Origin: Bacillus methanolicus MGA3
GTDB taxonomy: Bacteria > Bacillota > Bacilli > Bacillales > Cytobacillaceae
Direction of reading: 5' to 3'
Assembly (NCBI RefSeq): GCF_000724485.1
Contig: NZ_CP007739.1
Location: 1,968,843 to 2,032,842 of the forward strand
Length of the DNA: 64,000 nt
The position numbers and the translations under genes are program-made. This document shows, piece after piece, positions 42,807-51,746 of the stretch (position 1 is its first letter; each line of letters opens with the position of its first letter). The notes below the pieces were generated by a model. It searched no databases. It worked only from the letters and a program-made list of their open reading frames with translations, and was not told the DNA's origin.

Positions 42807-44252
42807 CTATTTTTCTGAAGACGGGGACGCTGCATCCTTATTTTGATTGCTTTCCCCGCTTTTTTGACTATATTTTGCTTGTTGAGAAAGAAATTTTTTC
42901 TCCTTTAATTCATCTCTCTTTTCCCGTTTGTCTTTCAGTGAAGAATGAAGTGGATCCTGTTCATAGCTCTTCCTTCGATTCAGCCGGGCAAGCCCTTCCG
43001 GAACGAGATTTAACTGAGTTTCATTCATTAATCCGGCGATTCCATGATTTGACCTTTTCTCTTCCATATCCGGATACACTTCGTTAAAATAAGCTTCTGC
43101 TCTGCCGGCAACATAATTTTCCGGTTCCGGGTAGGAAGTAATGACACCTTCAAAATTGCGAAGCACAACTTTTTCGGCGCTTTGCGAAATTAAATAATTT
43201 GGCTGAAGTGCGATTTTCCCTCCGCCTCCAGGCGCATCGACGACAAAAACTGGCACTGCATAACCCGATGTGTGACCCCTTAACCCTTCGATAATTTCCA
43301 ATCCTTTTGAAACCGGTGCACGGAAATGCCCGATTCCCTCAGATAAGTCGCACTGGTAAATATAGTAAGGCCGTACTCGAATCATGACAAGGTCATGCAT
43401 CAATTTCTTCATAATCGGCACACTGTCATTTATTCCTGCCAATATTACCGATTGATTGCCAACCGGCACTCCGGCATTGGCCAACATTTCACACGCTTTT
43501 TTCGACTCTTCAGTAATTTCAATTGATGTATTAAAATGAGTATTCAGCCAAATTGGGTGATATTTTTTTAGTATGTTGCAAAGGTTTTCGGTAATCCGCT
43601 GCGGGAAAACGACAGGTGCCCTTGTGCCGATGCGAATAATTTCCACATGATCAATTTCGCGCAATTTTTTCAATATATATTCGAGGATAGTATCATTTAT
43701 AAGCAGGCCATCGCCTCCGGAAATCAGGACATCTCTTACTTCAGGCGTGCGCTTAATATAATCAATCGCTGCATCAAGCTGTTTTTTAGGTACGCCCATG
43801 CCAATTTGCCCGGAAAACCTTCTTCTTGTACAGTAGCGGCAGTACATGGAACATTGATTTGTTACCAAAAACAATACGCGGTCGGGATAGCGGTGGGTCA
43901 ACCCCGGTGCAGGTGAATCTTCATCTTCATGCAATGGATCTTCTAAGTCATACTTCGTTTTATAGATTTCCTTTGATATGGGAACAGACTGCATTCTTAT
44001 CGGGCAGCGTGGATCATCGGGATTCATCAAGGAAGCATAATATGGGGTAATATTTAAAGGAATTGTTTTCGTTGATATTCGAACTCCTTCTTCTTCATCA
44101 GGAGTAAGGTTGATTACCTTTTTTAAGTCATCGAGAGTCCTGATCGTATTTGTAAGCTGCCATATCCAGTCATTCCACTGTTCATCGGTTACATCCTTCC
44201 AAAGTTCAATTTCTTTCCAATGCCTTTTCGGTTTATATAAAATTTGTTTCAT
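42807..44252 (-). CDS. kamA: L-lysine 2,3-aminomutase
   Basis: 481 aa radical-SAM, PLP-dependent enzyme converting L-lysine to beta-lysine. The iron-sulfur motif is Cys134-x3-Cys138-x2-Cys141 (NQCSMYCRYCTRRRFSG). Also visible: SGGDGLLIND, IRIGTRAPVVFPQRI, the PLP-lysine region near GGGKIALQPNY and RPYYIYQCDLSEGIGHFR. The tail of 60 residues is charged and probably disordered. GGGAGG lies 7 bp before ATG. A sigma-54-type promoter precedes it, and a sigma-54 activator is encoded immediately upstream. Confidence 0.96.
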   Translation of the reverse strand: MKQILYKPKRHWKEIELWKDVTDEQWNDWIWQLTNTIRTLDDLKKVINLTPDEEEGVRISTKTIPLNITPYYASLMNPDDPRCPIRMQSVPISKEIYKTKYDLEDPLHEDEDSPAPGLTHRYPDRVLFLVTNQCSMYCRYCTRRRFSGQIGMGVPKKQLDAAIDYIKRTPEVRDVLISGGDGLLINDTILEYILKKLREIDHVEIIRIGTRAPVVFPQRITENLCNILKKYHPIWLNTHFNTSIEITEESKKACEMLANAGVPVGNQSVILAGINDSVPIMKKLMHDLVMIRVRPYYIYQCDLSEGIGHFRAPVSKGLEIIEGLRGHTSGYAVPVFVVDAPGGGGKIALQPNYLISQSAEKVVLRNFEGVITSYPEPENYVAGRAEAYFNEVYPDMEEKRSNHGIAGLMNETQLNLVPEGLARLNRRKSYEQDPLHSSLKDKREKRDELKEKKFLSQQAKYSQKSGESNQNKDAASPSSEK

Positions 44253-44288
44253 ATTCATTCCTCCCAAACCACTTTAGCTATAAACATA

Positions 44289-44305
44289 TGCAAGTTTTAT
44301 GCCAA
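44289..44305 (-). promoter_or_regulatory. Sigma-54 (-24/-12) promoter of kamA
   Basis: TTGGCAT-AAAAC-TTGCA on the minus strand matches the sigma-54 consensus TTGGCAC-N5-TTGC(A/T) with one deviation and exact spacing. It is 37 bp before the kamA start codon. Confidence 0.85.
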
Positions 44306-44378
44306 CTTCATAAAACCCTTATTACATACTATGAAACCGAAAACAATTTGATTTCATTTGGCTTCATGATCAGCGGTT

Positions 44379-44392
44379 TGGGGAATACCCCA
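44379..44392. promoter_or_regulatory. Candidate enhancer site for the sigma-54 activator
   Basis: Perfect palindrome TGGGG-AATA-CCCCA about 74 bp upstream of the -24 box, where activator binding sites are usual. Confidence 0.5.
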
Positions 44393-44393
44393 C

Positions 44394-44420
44394 AAAAAAA
44401 GTGCCGATTATTCAGCACTT
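44394..44420 (-). terminator. Terminator of the activator gene
   Basis: AAGTGC/GCACTT stem, loop containing the TAA stop codon of the activator, followed by seven T on the minus strand. Confidence 0.8.
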
Positions 44421-45823
44421 GTAAGTGAATATTTTTGCAGTTTATATTGTAATGTCTGCCTGGGAATACCAAGCAATCGAGCAGCCTGATTTATATTTCC
44501 TGCTGTTTCGGCCATCGCTTTTTTTACAAGACGAATTTCCAGATGTTTTACATTTTCACGTAAAGAATACCCTTTATCAAAAGAATGATCGTTGAGCTTA
44601 ATAAGCTGCTGTTTTAGCATAATGGGAAATTCATTTTTGGTAAGATATTCTCCTTCACAAATATTCATCATATATTCAACGGTATGTTTCAATTCCCGTA
44701 CATTTCCAGGCCATCTGTATGAGGTAAACAGCTTTGATACTTCCTCATCGACACCTTTTACCGCTTTATTCATCATATTATTAAAGGTTTCGATAAAGTG
44801 CCTTGTTAAATACATGATATCCTCCGGTCTTTCCCTTAATGGAAGAAGCTCAAAGGCCAGCACATTTAACCTGTAGAATAGATCAGAGCGAAGTTTTTCT
44901 TTTTCCACAGCAAGTTGTGGATGGATATTCATGGCAGCTATAACTCTTGTATCAACTGATATATTGTTTGCCCCTCCGACCCTCCTCACCGAACCTTCTT
45001 CAAGCACTCGGAGAAGTTTCGCTTGGAGTTCGATTGGCATTGTATGAATTTCATCAAGGAATAATGTACCCTTGTCGGCCAACTCAAATAGACCTGGTCT
45101 ATCAACAGCCCCCGTATAACTGCCTTTTGCTGTGCCGAATAACATGCTTTCGAGCAGTGTTTCAGGAATGGCGGCACAGTTCTGGGCGATAAAGGGCATA
45201 CTTGCGCGCCTTGAAGCATAATGAATGCCTTGGACAAACAATTCTTTTCCAGTGCCGCTTTCGCCGTACACAAGAATTGGAGAGTCCGAACTTGCCAGTT
45301 TTAATGCTGCGTCTTTTACTTTTTGAAAATCGGGGTTTTTCGTCAGTAAATTTTCAAAAGTAAACTTAACAGTCTTTTTTTCTTGCTTGTTTTCTGCTGG
45401 TCTTTTTATCTCCTTTTGCAAATCAAGGAGCCGTTCTGACAATAGCTTTAATCTTGAGTAGTCTTTTGCAATTTCAACGGCGCCAATCGTTTTTCCATCC
45501 ACAATGATGGGCAATGTCGTATTGATGGTTTCAATTCTTTTTCCATGCATATTTACATAACTTTGAGTCTGATTATAGATTGGTTTCTTTGTTTTTGTTA
45601 CTTTCAACAATGTACTTGTTTTTTCATTTAAAGATGGAAAAATATCAAGCAGAGGCTTGCCAATGACTTCTTCAACTTCAAGACCGTCATGCTTTGCCGC
45701 CACCTCATTGTAAAAGATCGTTATTCCATCAATATTGACAACATGTATCCCTTCATCGATGCTTTTTAAGATCGCCCCTAGTACTTCTTTCGTCATATTT
45801 ATTTTGTGCAATTTCTTCACCAT
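44408..45823 (-). CDS. Sigma-54-dependent activator, PAS-AAA+-Fis
   Basis: 471 aa. PAS sensor (about 15-125: DEGIHVVNIDGITIFYNEVAA), AAA+ domain with Walker A GESGTGKE, sigma-54 contact loop GSYTGA (variant of GAFTGA), Walker B LFLDEIHTM, the RVGG and FYRLNVLAFELLPLRERPEDI segments, then a Fis-type HTH (NINQAARLLGIPRQTLQYKL). Similar to RocR/BkdR-type regulators of amino-acid use. It should activate the -24/-12 promoter of kamA in response to a ligand of the PAS domain. ATG 45823 is chosen; 45796 is possible. Confidence 0.93.
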   Translation of the reverse strand: MVKKLHKINMTKEVLGAILKSIDEGIHVVNIDGITIFYNEVAAKHDGLEVEEVIGKPLLDIFPSLNEKTSTLLKVTKTKKPIYNQTQSYVNMHGKRIETINTTLPIIVDGKTIGAVEIAKDYSRLKLLSERLLDLQKEIKRPAENKQEKKTVKFTFENLLTKNPDFQKVKDAALKLASSDSPILVYGESGTGKELFVQGIHYASRRASMPFIAQNCAAIPETLLESMLFGTAKGSYTGAVDRPGLFELADKGTLFLDEIHTMPIELQAKLLRVLEEGSVRRVGGANNISVDTRVIAAMNIHPQLAVEKEKLRSDLFYRLNVLAFELLPLRERPEDIMYLTRHFIETFNNMMNKAVKGVDEEVSKLFTSYRWPGNVRELKHTVEYMMNICEGEYLTKNEFPIMLKQQLIKLNDHSFDKGYSLRENVKHLEIRLVKKAMAETAGNINQAARLLGIPRQTLQYKLQKYSLTSAE

Positions 45824-45886
45824 CCCAATACATACATATGAGACAGTGCCGAACATTAGTCATGTTGATGCCGAAAATTCAGCAAT

Positions 45887-46741
45887 TTACGAAATAGATA
45901 AATTTTTGCACCAGATATTCATGTCTTCCAGCTTATTGAAAATATAACAATTGTTCATGAGCCTTCCTGTATACTTATATCCAAGCTGGTGAAATACAGC
46001 ATTCATTCCGAATGAAAGTGCCCTTGCAATGGTATAGACGTGGAATATCCCGTTTAATTTCAGCTCTTCTTCAAGTCTTTGAAGCAGGACTTTCATTAAC
46101 CCGTGTTTGCGATGCTCTTTAAGCGTAGCACAATCCGTTAATTCCGCATTTTTGTAAAAAGTTTGGACTTCAGCTGAAGCAGCACTGACAATTTTTCCTT
46201 GGAAGCGAAAGCAAAAATACACCGTACCATCTCTCATTGTTTTCTTAATATATTCAGGGTCGCATAATGGTGTAGGGTATACTTCGAATACATCTTTATA
46301 AAGTTCCGCCAGTTCATTTGCATCGGTTTCTTCGGCTTTTAAAAGGACATATTCCTTTGGAGGCATCCCATTCTTCTCCTGCCGTCCCAAAGATGTAACA
46401 CGATGGATGATTTGATCTTCTGTTATCCAATGGTCTGATTTTTTCCGTTCATTCGTATAATATTTTGCAAAAACATATGCATCAGAACCGAGAAAGTAAT
46501 GGTCAATAACAGCTTCAAATTGAAAGCAAGATTTTAGCAATAGTGTAAAATCTTCTCTTCTTCCTTTAATAATCAATTTTTCTGCCTTATTTTCCGCTGA
46601 AAGTGTTTCAGCTTTTTGAAGAACTTCATTAATATTTCCTGCATAATCATCCACTCTAAGCCGTTTGTTATATGGGTCAACAAACACTTCAAGGGCATAA
46701 TTTTTGCCGTTTACCCTTAAAACATTGGACAAATCGTTCAT
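45887..46741 (-). CDS. yodP: Beta-lysine N6-acetyltransferase
   Basis: 284 aa GNAT enzyme: LAELYKDVFEVYPTPLCDPEYIKKTMRDG, SAASAEVQTFYKNAELTDCATLKEHRKHGLMKVLLQRL (acetyl-CoA loop) and YTGRLMNNCYIF. The family (YodP/AblB) acetylates beta-lysine; in methanogens the product is an osmolyte. Here it sits with catabolic-type enzymes. AAGGGGTG lies 5 bp before ATG. Confidence 0.92.
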   Translation of the reverse strand: MNDLSNVLRVNGKNYALEVFVDPYNKRLRVDDYAGNINEVLQKAETLSAENKAEKLIIKGRREDFTLLLKSCFQFEAVIDHYFLGSDAYVFAKYYTNERKKSDHWITEDQIIHRVTSLGRQEKNGMPPKEYVLLKAEETDANELAELYKDVFEVYPTPLCDPEYIKKTMRDGTVYFCFRFQGKIVSAASAEVQTFYKNAELTDCATLKEHRKHGLMKVLLQRLEEELKLNGIFHVYTIARALSFGMNAVFHQLGYKYTGRLMNNCYIFNKLEDMNIWCKNLSIS

Positions 46742-46817
46742 GTCGGCACCCCTTTTTAAAAAGCTTTACCTTGGAAATAAGACCTCATTTCCGGGTGCAA
46801 TCGCCTCTACGTTTTTC

Positions 46818-48074
46818 TTAGCTGAGTTCACACCATTTAAGCAGCGTTAAGGCAATGATTTCTGAAGCTTCAAACATGTCTTCTAAAACAATGTATTCAT
46901 TTACGTCATGCGCTGCCTTTGTCACTCCCGGACCAAAAACAACGACCGGTGTTTTGCCGATATTTGATAGAATGCCTCCGTCTGTTGCCCAAGGTGAAGC
47001 TTCAATCACCGGTTTTTCTTTTTTTACACTCTCAAAGCTTTCAGAGATGACTGAAATAAGCGGATGATCAGCTTCCAAATTCCCTGGCAGCCACCGGCCT
47101 CCAAACCATTCAACGATTAATGGATAATCAGCAAACCATGAATCTTTTTCAGCCAATTCTTCAAGACATGCCATCATTTCCTTTTTGGCATCTTCTATCG
47201 TTTCGTCTGGTGCAATCCCCATTCTTCCCTCTAGAACCGCAAGATCGGGGACAGATGACGGCCACTCTCCGCCATGGATCTTTCCTATATTAATCGGGAT
47301 AGGGATTGGAATATTTTTGTAAAGAGGATCGGTTATTCGTCTATTTCTCTTTGTCTCAAGTTCCTCCAGCTTTTTGATTACTTTCATCGATTTTTCTATC
47401 GCATTGACACCTTCATATTTCGTTCCGCCGTGTGCAGACTTCCCTTTTACTGAAATGCGGAACCACATCGATCCCTGTTGTTTAGGAAACAGTTTCATGT
47501 TTGTCGGCTCAGGAATAATCGCGCCATCTGCTTTATATCCCCGCAAAACGGCAGCAAGTGTGCCCGCTCCCCCGCTTTCTTCTTCAATGACACTTTGAAA
47601 AATAATATCTCCTTTTAACTTTATTCCCGAAGAAATAATGGCCTCTATTGCAAGCAGCATGGCGACAGTGCCGCCTTTCATATCGGTTGATCCCCTGCCA
47701 TAAAGCTTTCCCTGTTCAATTCGCCCGCTAAAGGGGTCATCTTGCCAATCCTTCCGTTCTCCCGGTGGCACAACGTCGATATGGCCGTTCAAAATTATTG
47801 ACTTTCCTCCACCGCTCCCTTTTAAAACGCCAACTACATTTGGATTTCCCGAAAAGTCCTTTCGGTCTGAGCAAAAATCGGGATGGTTCAACAAACTCTC
47901 TTCGCCAATTTCCCATATATCAAGCGATAAACCGATCCGCCGGCATTTTTCAATGATGACGGCTTGCGCACGACTTTCATTTCCTCTCATGCTGTCTTCC
48001 TGTACAAGTTTTTGCAGTAGCTTGATGCCTTTGACTTTATTTTCTTTTAACCACAGCTTTATCTTCTCTTCCAT
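46818..48074 (-). CDS. yodQ: M20-family amidohydrolase/deacylase
   Basis: 418 aa zinc peptidase of the ArgE/DapE group: ILNGHIDVVPPG (metal His/Asp), GRGSTDMKGG, QSVIEEESGGAGT (catalytic Glu pair), dimerisation domain from GKSAHGG, ATDGG and GPG-KAAHDVNEYI. Located between yodP and yodR; removal of the acetyl group from an intermediate would fit (inference). Confidence 0.93.
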   Translation of the reverse strand: MEEKIKLWLKENKVKGIKLLQKLVQEDSMRGNESRAQAVIIEKCRRIGLSLDIWEIGEESLLNHPDFCSDRKDFSGNPNVVGVLKGSGGGKSIILNGHIDVVPPGERKDWQDDPFSGRIEQGKLYGRGSTDMKGGTVAMLLAIEAIISSGIKLKGDIIFQSVIEEESGGAGTLAAVLRGYKADGAIIPEPTNMKLFPKQQGSMWFRISVKGKSAHGGTKYEGVNAIEKSMKVIKKLEELETKRNRRITDPLYKNIPIPIPINIGKIHGGEWPSSVPDLAVLEGRMGIAPDETIEDAKKEMMACLEELAEKDSWFADYPLIVEWFGGRWLPGNLEADHPLISVISESFESVKKEKPVIEASPWATDGGILSNIGKTPVVVFGPGVTKAAHDVNEYIVLEDMFEASEIIALTLLKWCELS

Positions 48075-48106
48075 ATTTGCCTTCCTCTCTTCATGGAATG
48101 AAAAAA

Positions 48107-48769
48107 TCAGCTAATTTGTATGAGATCCTCACTGATTTTGAACATACAGCCTGTTTTGCGTTGAACATCGTCAATTGTAAAAGGAGAAAAAATTTCTGTT
48201 AGAAGCAAATGTTCTTTTTTTACTTGAAATACTGCTATGTCTGTAATAATCAAATCGATGCACCGCCTGGAGGTTAATGGAAGTGTACATGTTTCCACAA
48301 TTTTGGGCTGTCCGTTCTTATCATTATGATTCATCACGACGATGACTTTTTTTGCTTTTTGCGCAAGATCCATTGCTCCACCCATTCCCGGAACCTTTTT
48401 CCAAGGTACAATCCAATTCGCCAGATCACCCTTGCTGCTCACCTGCAGCGCCCCAAGAACAGTCATATCAATTCTTCCTCTCCTGATCATTCCAAAGGCA
48501 GTCGCGCTGTCACAATAGGATGCACCTGAGATAATTGAAACGGGAAACCCTCCGGCGTTGCATAAATTTTCATCTTCCATTCCGGTTTTCGGGCTTGGAC
48601 CCATCCCGACAATTCCGTTTTCTGCATGAAACATGACGTTTATGCCATCCGGCAAATGATCAGGAATTAGAGATGGAATGCCAATCCCGAGGTTTACAAC
48701 CATCCCGTTTTTTATTTCCTTTGCTGCCCTTTTTGCAATCCGGTTTCTTATGTCTATTCCCATGCCCAT
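48107..48769 (-). CDS. yodR: CoA-transferase, beta subunit
   Basis: 220 aa. Motifs NGMVVNLGIGIPSLIPDHL and FHAENGIVGMGPSP, with the active-site Glu in AENG; GGAMDLA and VMNHNDKNG follow. Partner of YodS; together they form a 3-oxoacid CoA-transferase. Overlaps yodS by 16 bp. The start could also be TTG 48775. Confidence 0.93.
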   Translation of the reverse strand: MGMGIDIRNRIAKRAAKEIKNGMVVNLGIGIPSLIPDHLPDGINVMFHAENGIVGMGPSPKTGMEDENLCNAGGFPVSIISGASYCDSATAFGMIRRGRIDMTVLGALQVSSKGDLANWIVPWKKVPGMGGAMDLAQKAKKVIVVMNHNDKNGQPKIVETCTLPLTSRRCIDLIITDIAVFQVKKEHLLLTEIFSPFTIDDVQRKTGCMFKISEDLIQIS

Positions 48770-49446
48770 TTCCAATTCACTCCTCCGGAAGGTATGATAA
48801 TATCGACAAACACACCCGGCGTAATAATTTCTTCCGGATTAAGACTCCCTAATGGGACGATTTCTTCCGCCTCAACGATTGTGATATCTCCGGCCATTGC
48901 TACTAATGGATTTGTGTTTCTTGCACTTTTGTCATAAATTAAATTTCCGTAAGGATCTGCTTTTTTGGCAAAAACAATTGATACATCAGCTGTTAACGCA
49001 GTTTCTACCAAAAATTTCTTTCCATTTATCAGGACCTTTTCTTTGTCTTTTGTAACCAGCTCATTATCCATACCTATATCGGTTAAAACTCCCGCAAGTC
49101 CTACTCCGCCGGCACGAATCCTTTCGGCTAGCGTTCCTTGTGGTGAAAATTCTACTTCCAATTCTCCTGCATTCATCATATTGCCAGCAATTGGATTCGA
49201 ACCTATATGAGATGCAATCACTTTCCTTGCACGTCCGTTGCTAATGATTTTTCCGATGCCGATATGGGGAAATCCTGTATCATTCCCGATTAATGTTAAG
49301 TCCTTAACTCCTTTATCAAGAAGTCCATCAATTAGTGTCGGCGGCGTGCCGACCCCGCCGAAACCGCCGAACATGACGGTCATACCATCATAAAAATACT
49401 CTAAAACTTTTTCAAGAGTCGTAATTTTACCGAAAGGGTTTTCCAT
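48754..49446 (-). CDS. yodS: CoA-transferase, alpha subunit
   Basis: 230 aa: DGMTVMFGGFGGVGTPPTLI (CoA-binding glycine loop), LIGNDTG, GGVGLAGVLTDIG and ADPYGNLIYDKSARNTNPLVAMAGD. Starts immediately after the yodT stop. It would activate the keto acid made by YodT. Confidence 0.94.
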   Translation of the reverse strand: MENPFGKITTLEKVLEYFYDGMTVMFGGFGGVGTPPTLIDGLLDKGVKDLTLIGNDTGFPHIGIGKIISNGRARKVIASHIGSNPIAGNMMNAGELEVEFSPQGTLAERIRAGGVGLAGVLTDIGMDNELVTKDKEKVLINGKKFLVETALTADVSIVFAKKADPYGNLIYDKSARNTNPLVAMAGDITIVEAEEIVPLGSLNPEEIITPGVFVDIIIPSGGVNWKWAWE

Positions 49447-50802
49447 TTACACGCCACCTTCCTTCCTCGGTTCCAGAACTTCTTGGTCCAAAAGCTCAAG
49501 AGAAGTTTGAAGAAGGCTGACCAATTCATCGATTTCTTGCTTTGTAATCGTAAGTGGCGGAGCAATCAGTATGGCATCTCCATTTATTCCATCCGTCCCT
49601 GCAGCAGCTGGATACAGCAGCAGACCATGCTCCTGAGCTATTTCGATCAGCGACTGTATCAGTCTGGTGGTTCGCGGAAAAGGAGTTTTTTGTGAATCTT
49701 GGACAAATTCAAGGCCTATTAATAAGCCTTTTCCGCGAACGTCTCCAATGAAGGGATATTTATTTTGAAGTTTTTTCAGCTTTTTAAATAAGTAGATGCT
49801 TTTCTGTTCTACACCTTCGATCAATTTGTTTTTTTCTATATATTCAAGAACTGAAAGCGACACTGCACAAGAGTGGGGGTTGGCGCTTAACGTGTGACCG
49901 CTCATAATCATTTTGGAACCGTTTACAATTGTTTTGATTATTTTTTCACTCACGAGCGCTGCTGCGATAGGAGTGTACCCGGCTCCCATCCCTTTCCCCA
50001 AGGCGATCAAATCCGGAATAATGCCCCAATGTTCACAGGCAAACATTTTTCCCGTTCTTCCAAACCCGGTCATCACTTCATCTGCAATAAAAAGAATATC
50101 GTTTTTCTCACAAATTTCTTTGATCACTTTGTAATAGCCTTCAGGAGGGGAAATTGCACCGCCAGCCGCTCCAATAACAGGCTCTGCAATAAATGCTGCG
50201 ATATGATCAGCACCAATTCGGCGAATGGCAGTTTCAAGCTCTTTTGCACATAAATAACCGCATTCTGGGGCAGTCAAATTATAAGGGCACCGGTAGCAAT
50301 ACGGAGGATGAATCGTTGGAAAATCCTCGAGCAGCGGAACGAACCTCGCCCTTCTGGCGGTATGTCCCGACATCGATAGTGCACCGAGGGTAATCCCATG
50401 GTAACTTAGCCATCTGGACAATACTTTTGTTTTTGTCTGTTTCCCTTTTTCCTGCCAATATTGGATCGCAATTTTCATTGCTGTTTCAGTTGCTTCGGAA
50501 CCGCTGTTCACAAAAAAACACCATTTCAAGTCGCCAATGGAGTTTTCGGCAATCTTCCTTGCTAAATTTTCGGCTGCTTCACTCGTAAATTGGGACCGAT
50601 AGACGAATGAAACCTTTTTCGCTTGTTCGTTCATCGCCTCGATAATTTCTTCCACTCCATGGCCAATATTGGCGGTGATAGCTCCTGAGCACGCATCTAA
50701 ATATTTTTTTCCTTGCTTATCATATAAAAACACACCTTTGCCATAATCAATCAGAGGATATTGTGCATCCAAAGAAGGCTTAATTAAAAAAGACGGATCC
50801 AT
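49447..50802 (-). CDS. yodT: Class III aminotransferase
   Basis: 451 aa PLP enzyme: FLYDKQGKKYLDACSGAITANIGH, VNSGSEATETAMKIA, LSYHGITLGALSMSG, FIADEVMTGFGRTGKMFACEH, LGKGMGAGYTPIAA (PLP Lys in GKG) and GLLIGLEF. Omega- or beta-amino acid aminotransferase by family. Odd insertion PPYCYRCPYNLTAPECGYLC with a CxxC pair and two more cysteines. First gene of the yodTSRQP unit. GAGGTGAAAGG precedes ATG. Confidence 0.93.
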   Translation of the reverse strand: MDPSFLIKPSLDAQYPLIDYGKGVFLYDKQGKKYLDACSGAITANIGHGVEEIIEAMNEQAKKVSFVYRSQFTSEAAENLARKIAENSIGDLKWCFFVNSGSEATETAMKIAIQYWQEKGKQTKTKVLSRWLSYHGITLGALSMSGHTARRARFVPLLEDFPTIHPPYCYRCPYNLTAPECGYLCAKELETAIRRIGADHIAAFIAEPVIGAAGGAISPPEGYYKVIKEICEKNDILFIADEVMTGFGRTGKMFACEHWGIIPDLIALGKGMGAGYTPIAAALVSEKIIKTIVNGSKMIMSGHTLSANPHSCAVSLSVLEYIEKNKLIEGVEQKSIYLFKKLKKLQNKYPFIGDVRGKGLLIGLEFVQDSQKTPFPRTTRLIQSLIEIAQEHGLLLYPAAAGTDGINGDAILIAPPLTITKQEIDELVSLLQTSLELLDQEVLEPRKEGGV

Positions 50803-50846
50803 GTCCTTTCACCTCATTACTGGCATTTTTTCTGGACAATTATTAA

Positions 50847-50854
50847 ATTGTATG
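50847..50854 (-). promoter_or_regulatory. Candidate sigma-E -10 box of yodT
   Basis: CATACAAT on the minus strand equals the sigma-E -10 consensus; the -35 is poor. In B. subtilis the yodTSRQP-kamA unit is sigma-E controlled. Confidence 0.45.
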
Positions 50855-50883
50855 AAATAAAAGAACGAATCTTTCATAAAGAA

Positions 50884-50914
50884 TAAAAAAACAGCCACTG
50901 AAAAGATGGCTGTT
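50884..50914. terminator. Hairpin upstream of yodT
   Basis: AACAGCCA/TGGCTGTT 8-bp stem (50890-50914) with A7 on one side, i.e. a T run on the minus strand. No gene lies directly before it on that strand; it could be an attenuator or stop antisense transcripts. Confidence 0.5.
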
Positions 50915-50984
50915 TAACGCTTTAACGTATTGAGGGTTTTACTTACGTTGTATTAACGCGTTAACGCTTTACTATAGGATAACT

Positions 50985-51094
50985 TTTCTCTTGTTCAGCG
51001 GTGCTTACTCCCGTTCAAGACGTGTTTACTCCCGTTCGAACCGCCTTTACTCCCGTTCAGCTCGCGTTTACTCTCGTTCAGCACGTGTTTACTG
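50985..51094. repeat. 21-bp tandem repeat
   Basis: TTTACTCCCGTTC occurs at 51005, 51026, 51047 and 51068 (phase of TTACTC), plus a partial fifth at 51089 and a degenerate one at 50985; period 21 bp. Spacer parts read (A/G)xxCG(C/T)G. No cas genes nearby and unit too short for CRISPR. Just upstream is the perfect palindrome TTAACGCGTTAA (50953-50964). The whole 50855-51225 stretch contains no gene. Confidence 0.8.
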
Positions 51095-51225
51095 ATATTT
51101 GGTCAATAAATAGGATATTTGTTTTTAGGAATGCCAATTAATACAAGATTCTTAACTCCAATAACGGAAATACATTTCTTAAGAACTTGAAATGAGTTAT
51201 ACTACCTTATAGGGAGGTGAAAAAG

Positions 51226-51516
51226 ATGGCACAAGATCGTTTGGATAAAATGGAAGAAATGTTTTCCACATTAATTTCCATGGTCGGAAACATCAATGAT
51301 AAACAAAATCAAATGGGCGAAAAGCTGGACAGAGTGGAGAACAGGCTCGACAAGCTGGAAAAAAGGCTTGACAAGCTGGAGGACGGCCAAAAAGCGATGC
51401 GAGATGAAATTATGGCAAAGCTAAAAGATATGCAAGCCGACCAGGATCATATTTGGGAAAAGGCCGCGAGAAATGAAAGGGATCTTGCAAAATTAAAAAT
51501 TCACCTTCAGCTTTAA
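51226..51516 (+). CDS. Coiled-coil protein
   Basis: 96 aa, one long heptad pattern: MEEMFSTLISMVGNINDKQN, then LDRVENRLDKLEKRLDKLED, repeated with 7-residue period, to LAKLKIHLQL. Cytoplasmic, all-helical and probably a trimer or dimer. GGGAGGTGA lies 5 bp before ATG 51226. Function unknown; reminiscent of small phage- or septum-associated coiled coils. Confidence 0.75.
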   Translation: MAQDRLDKMEEMFSTLISMVGNINDKQNQMGEKLDRVENRLDKLEKRLDKLEDGQKAMRDEIMAKLKDMQADQDHIWEKAARNERDLAKLKIHLQL

Positions 51517-51746
51517 CCCCCCTCAAAAATTTCTGCGAGTGTTCATAGTTACGTCCACTGAAATCATCCCTACTACTGGTCCTTGTCTTTTATAACCATT
51601 GAAACGGAAACAAAATATTTAGGAAAAACGGGAAAAACTTTAATGTCTCTTCCAGAAAGTCTTATGTTATTTCAAAATCTTGCTCATTAATTATAATGTA
51701 ATAATCACTCCCATTCATTATGGGAGTGACCTCTTAAATTGTTCTA

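Noticed and set aside
50985..51094. CRISPR array
   Set aside because: The 21-bp period includes both repeat and spacer, copies are imperfect and no cas genes are present.
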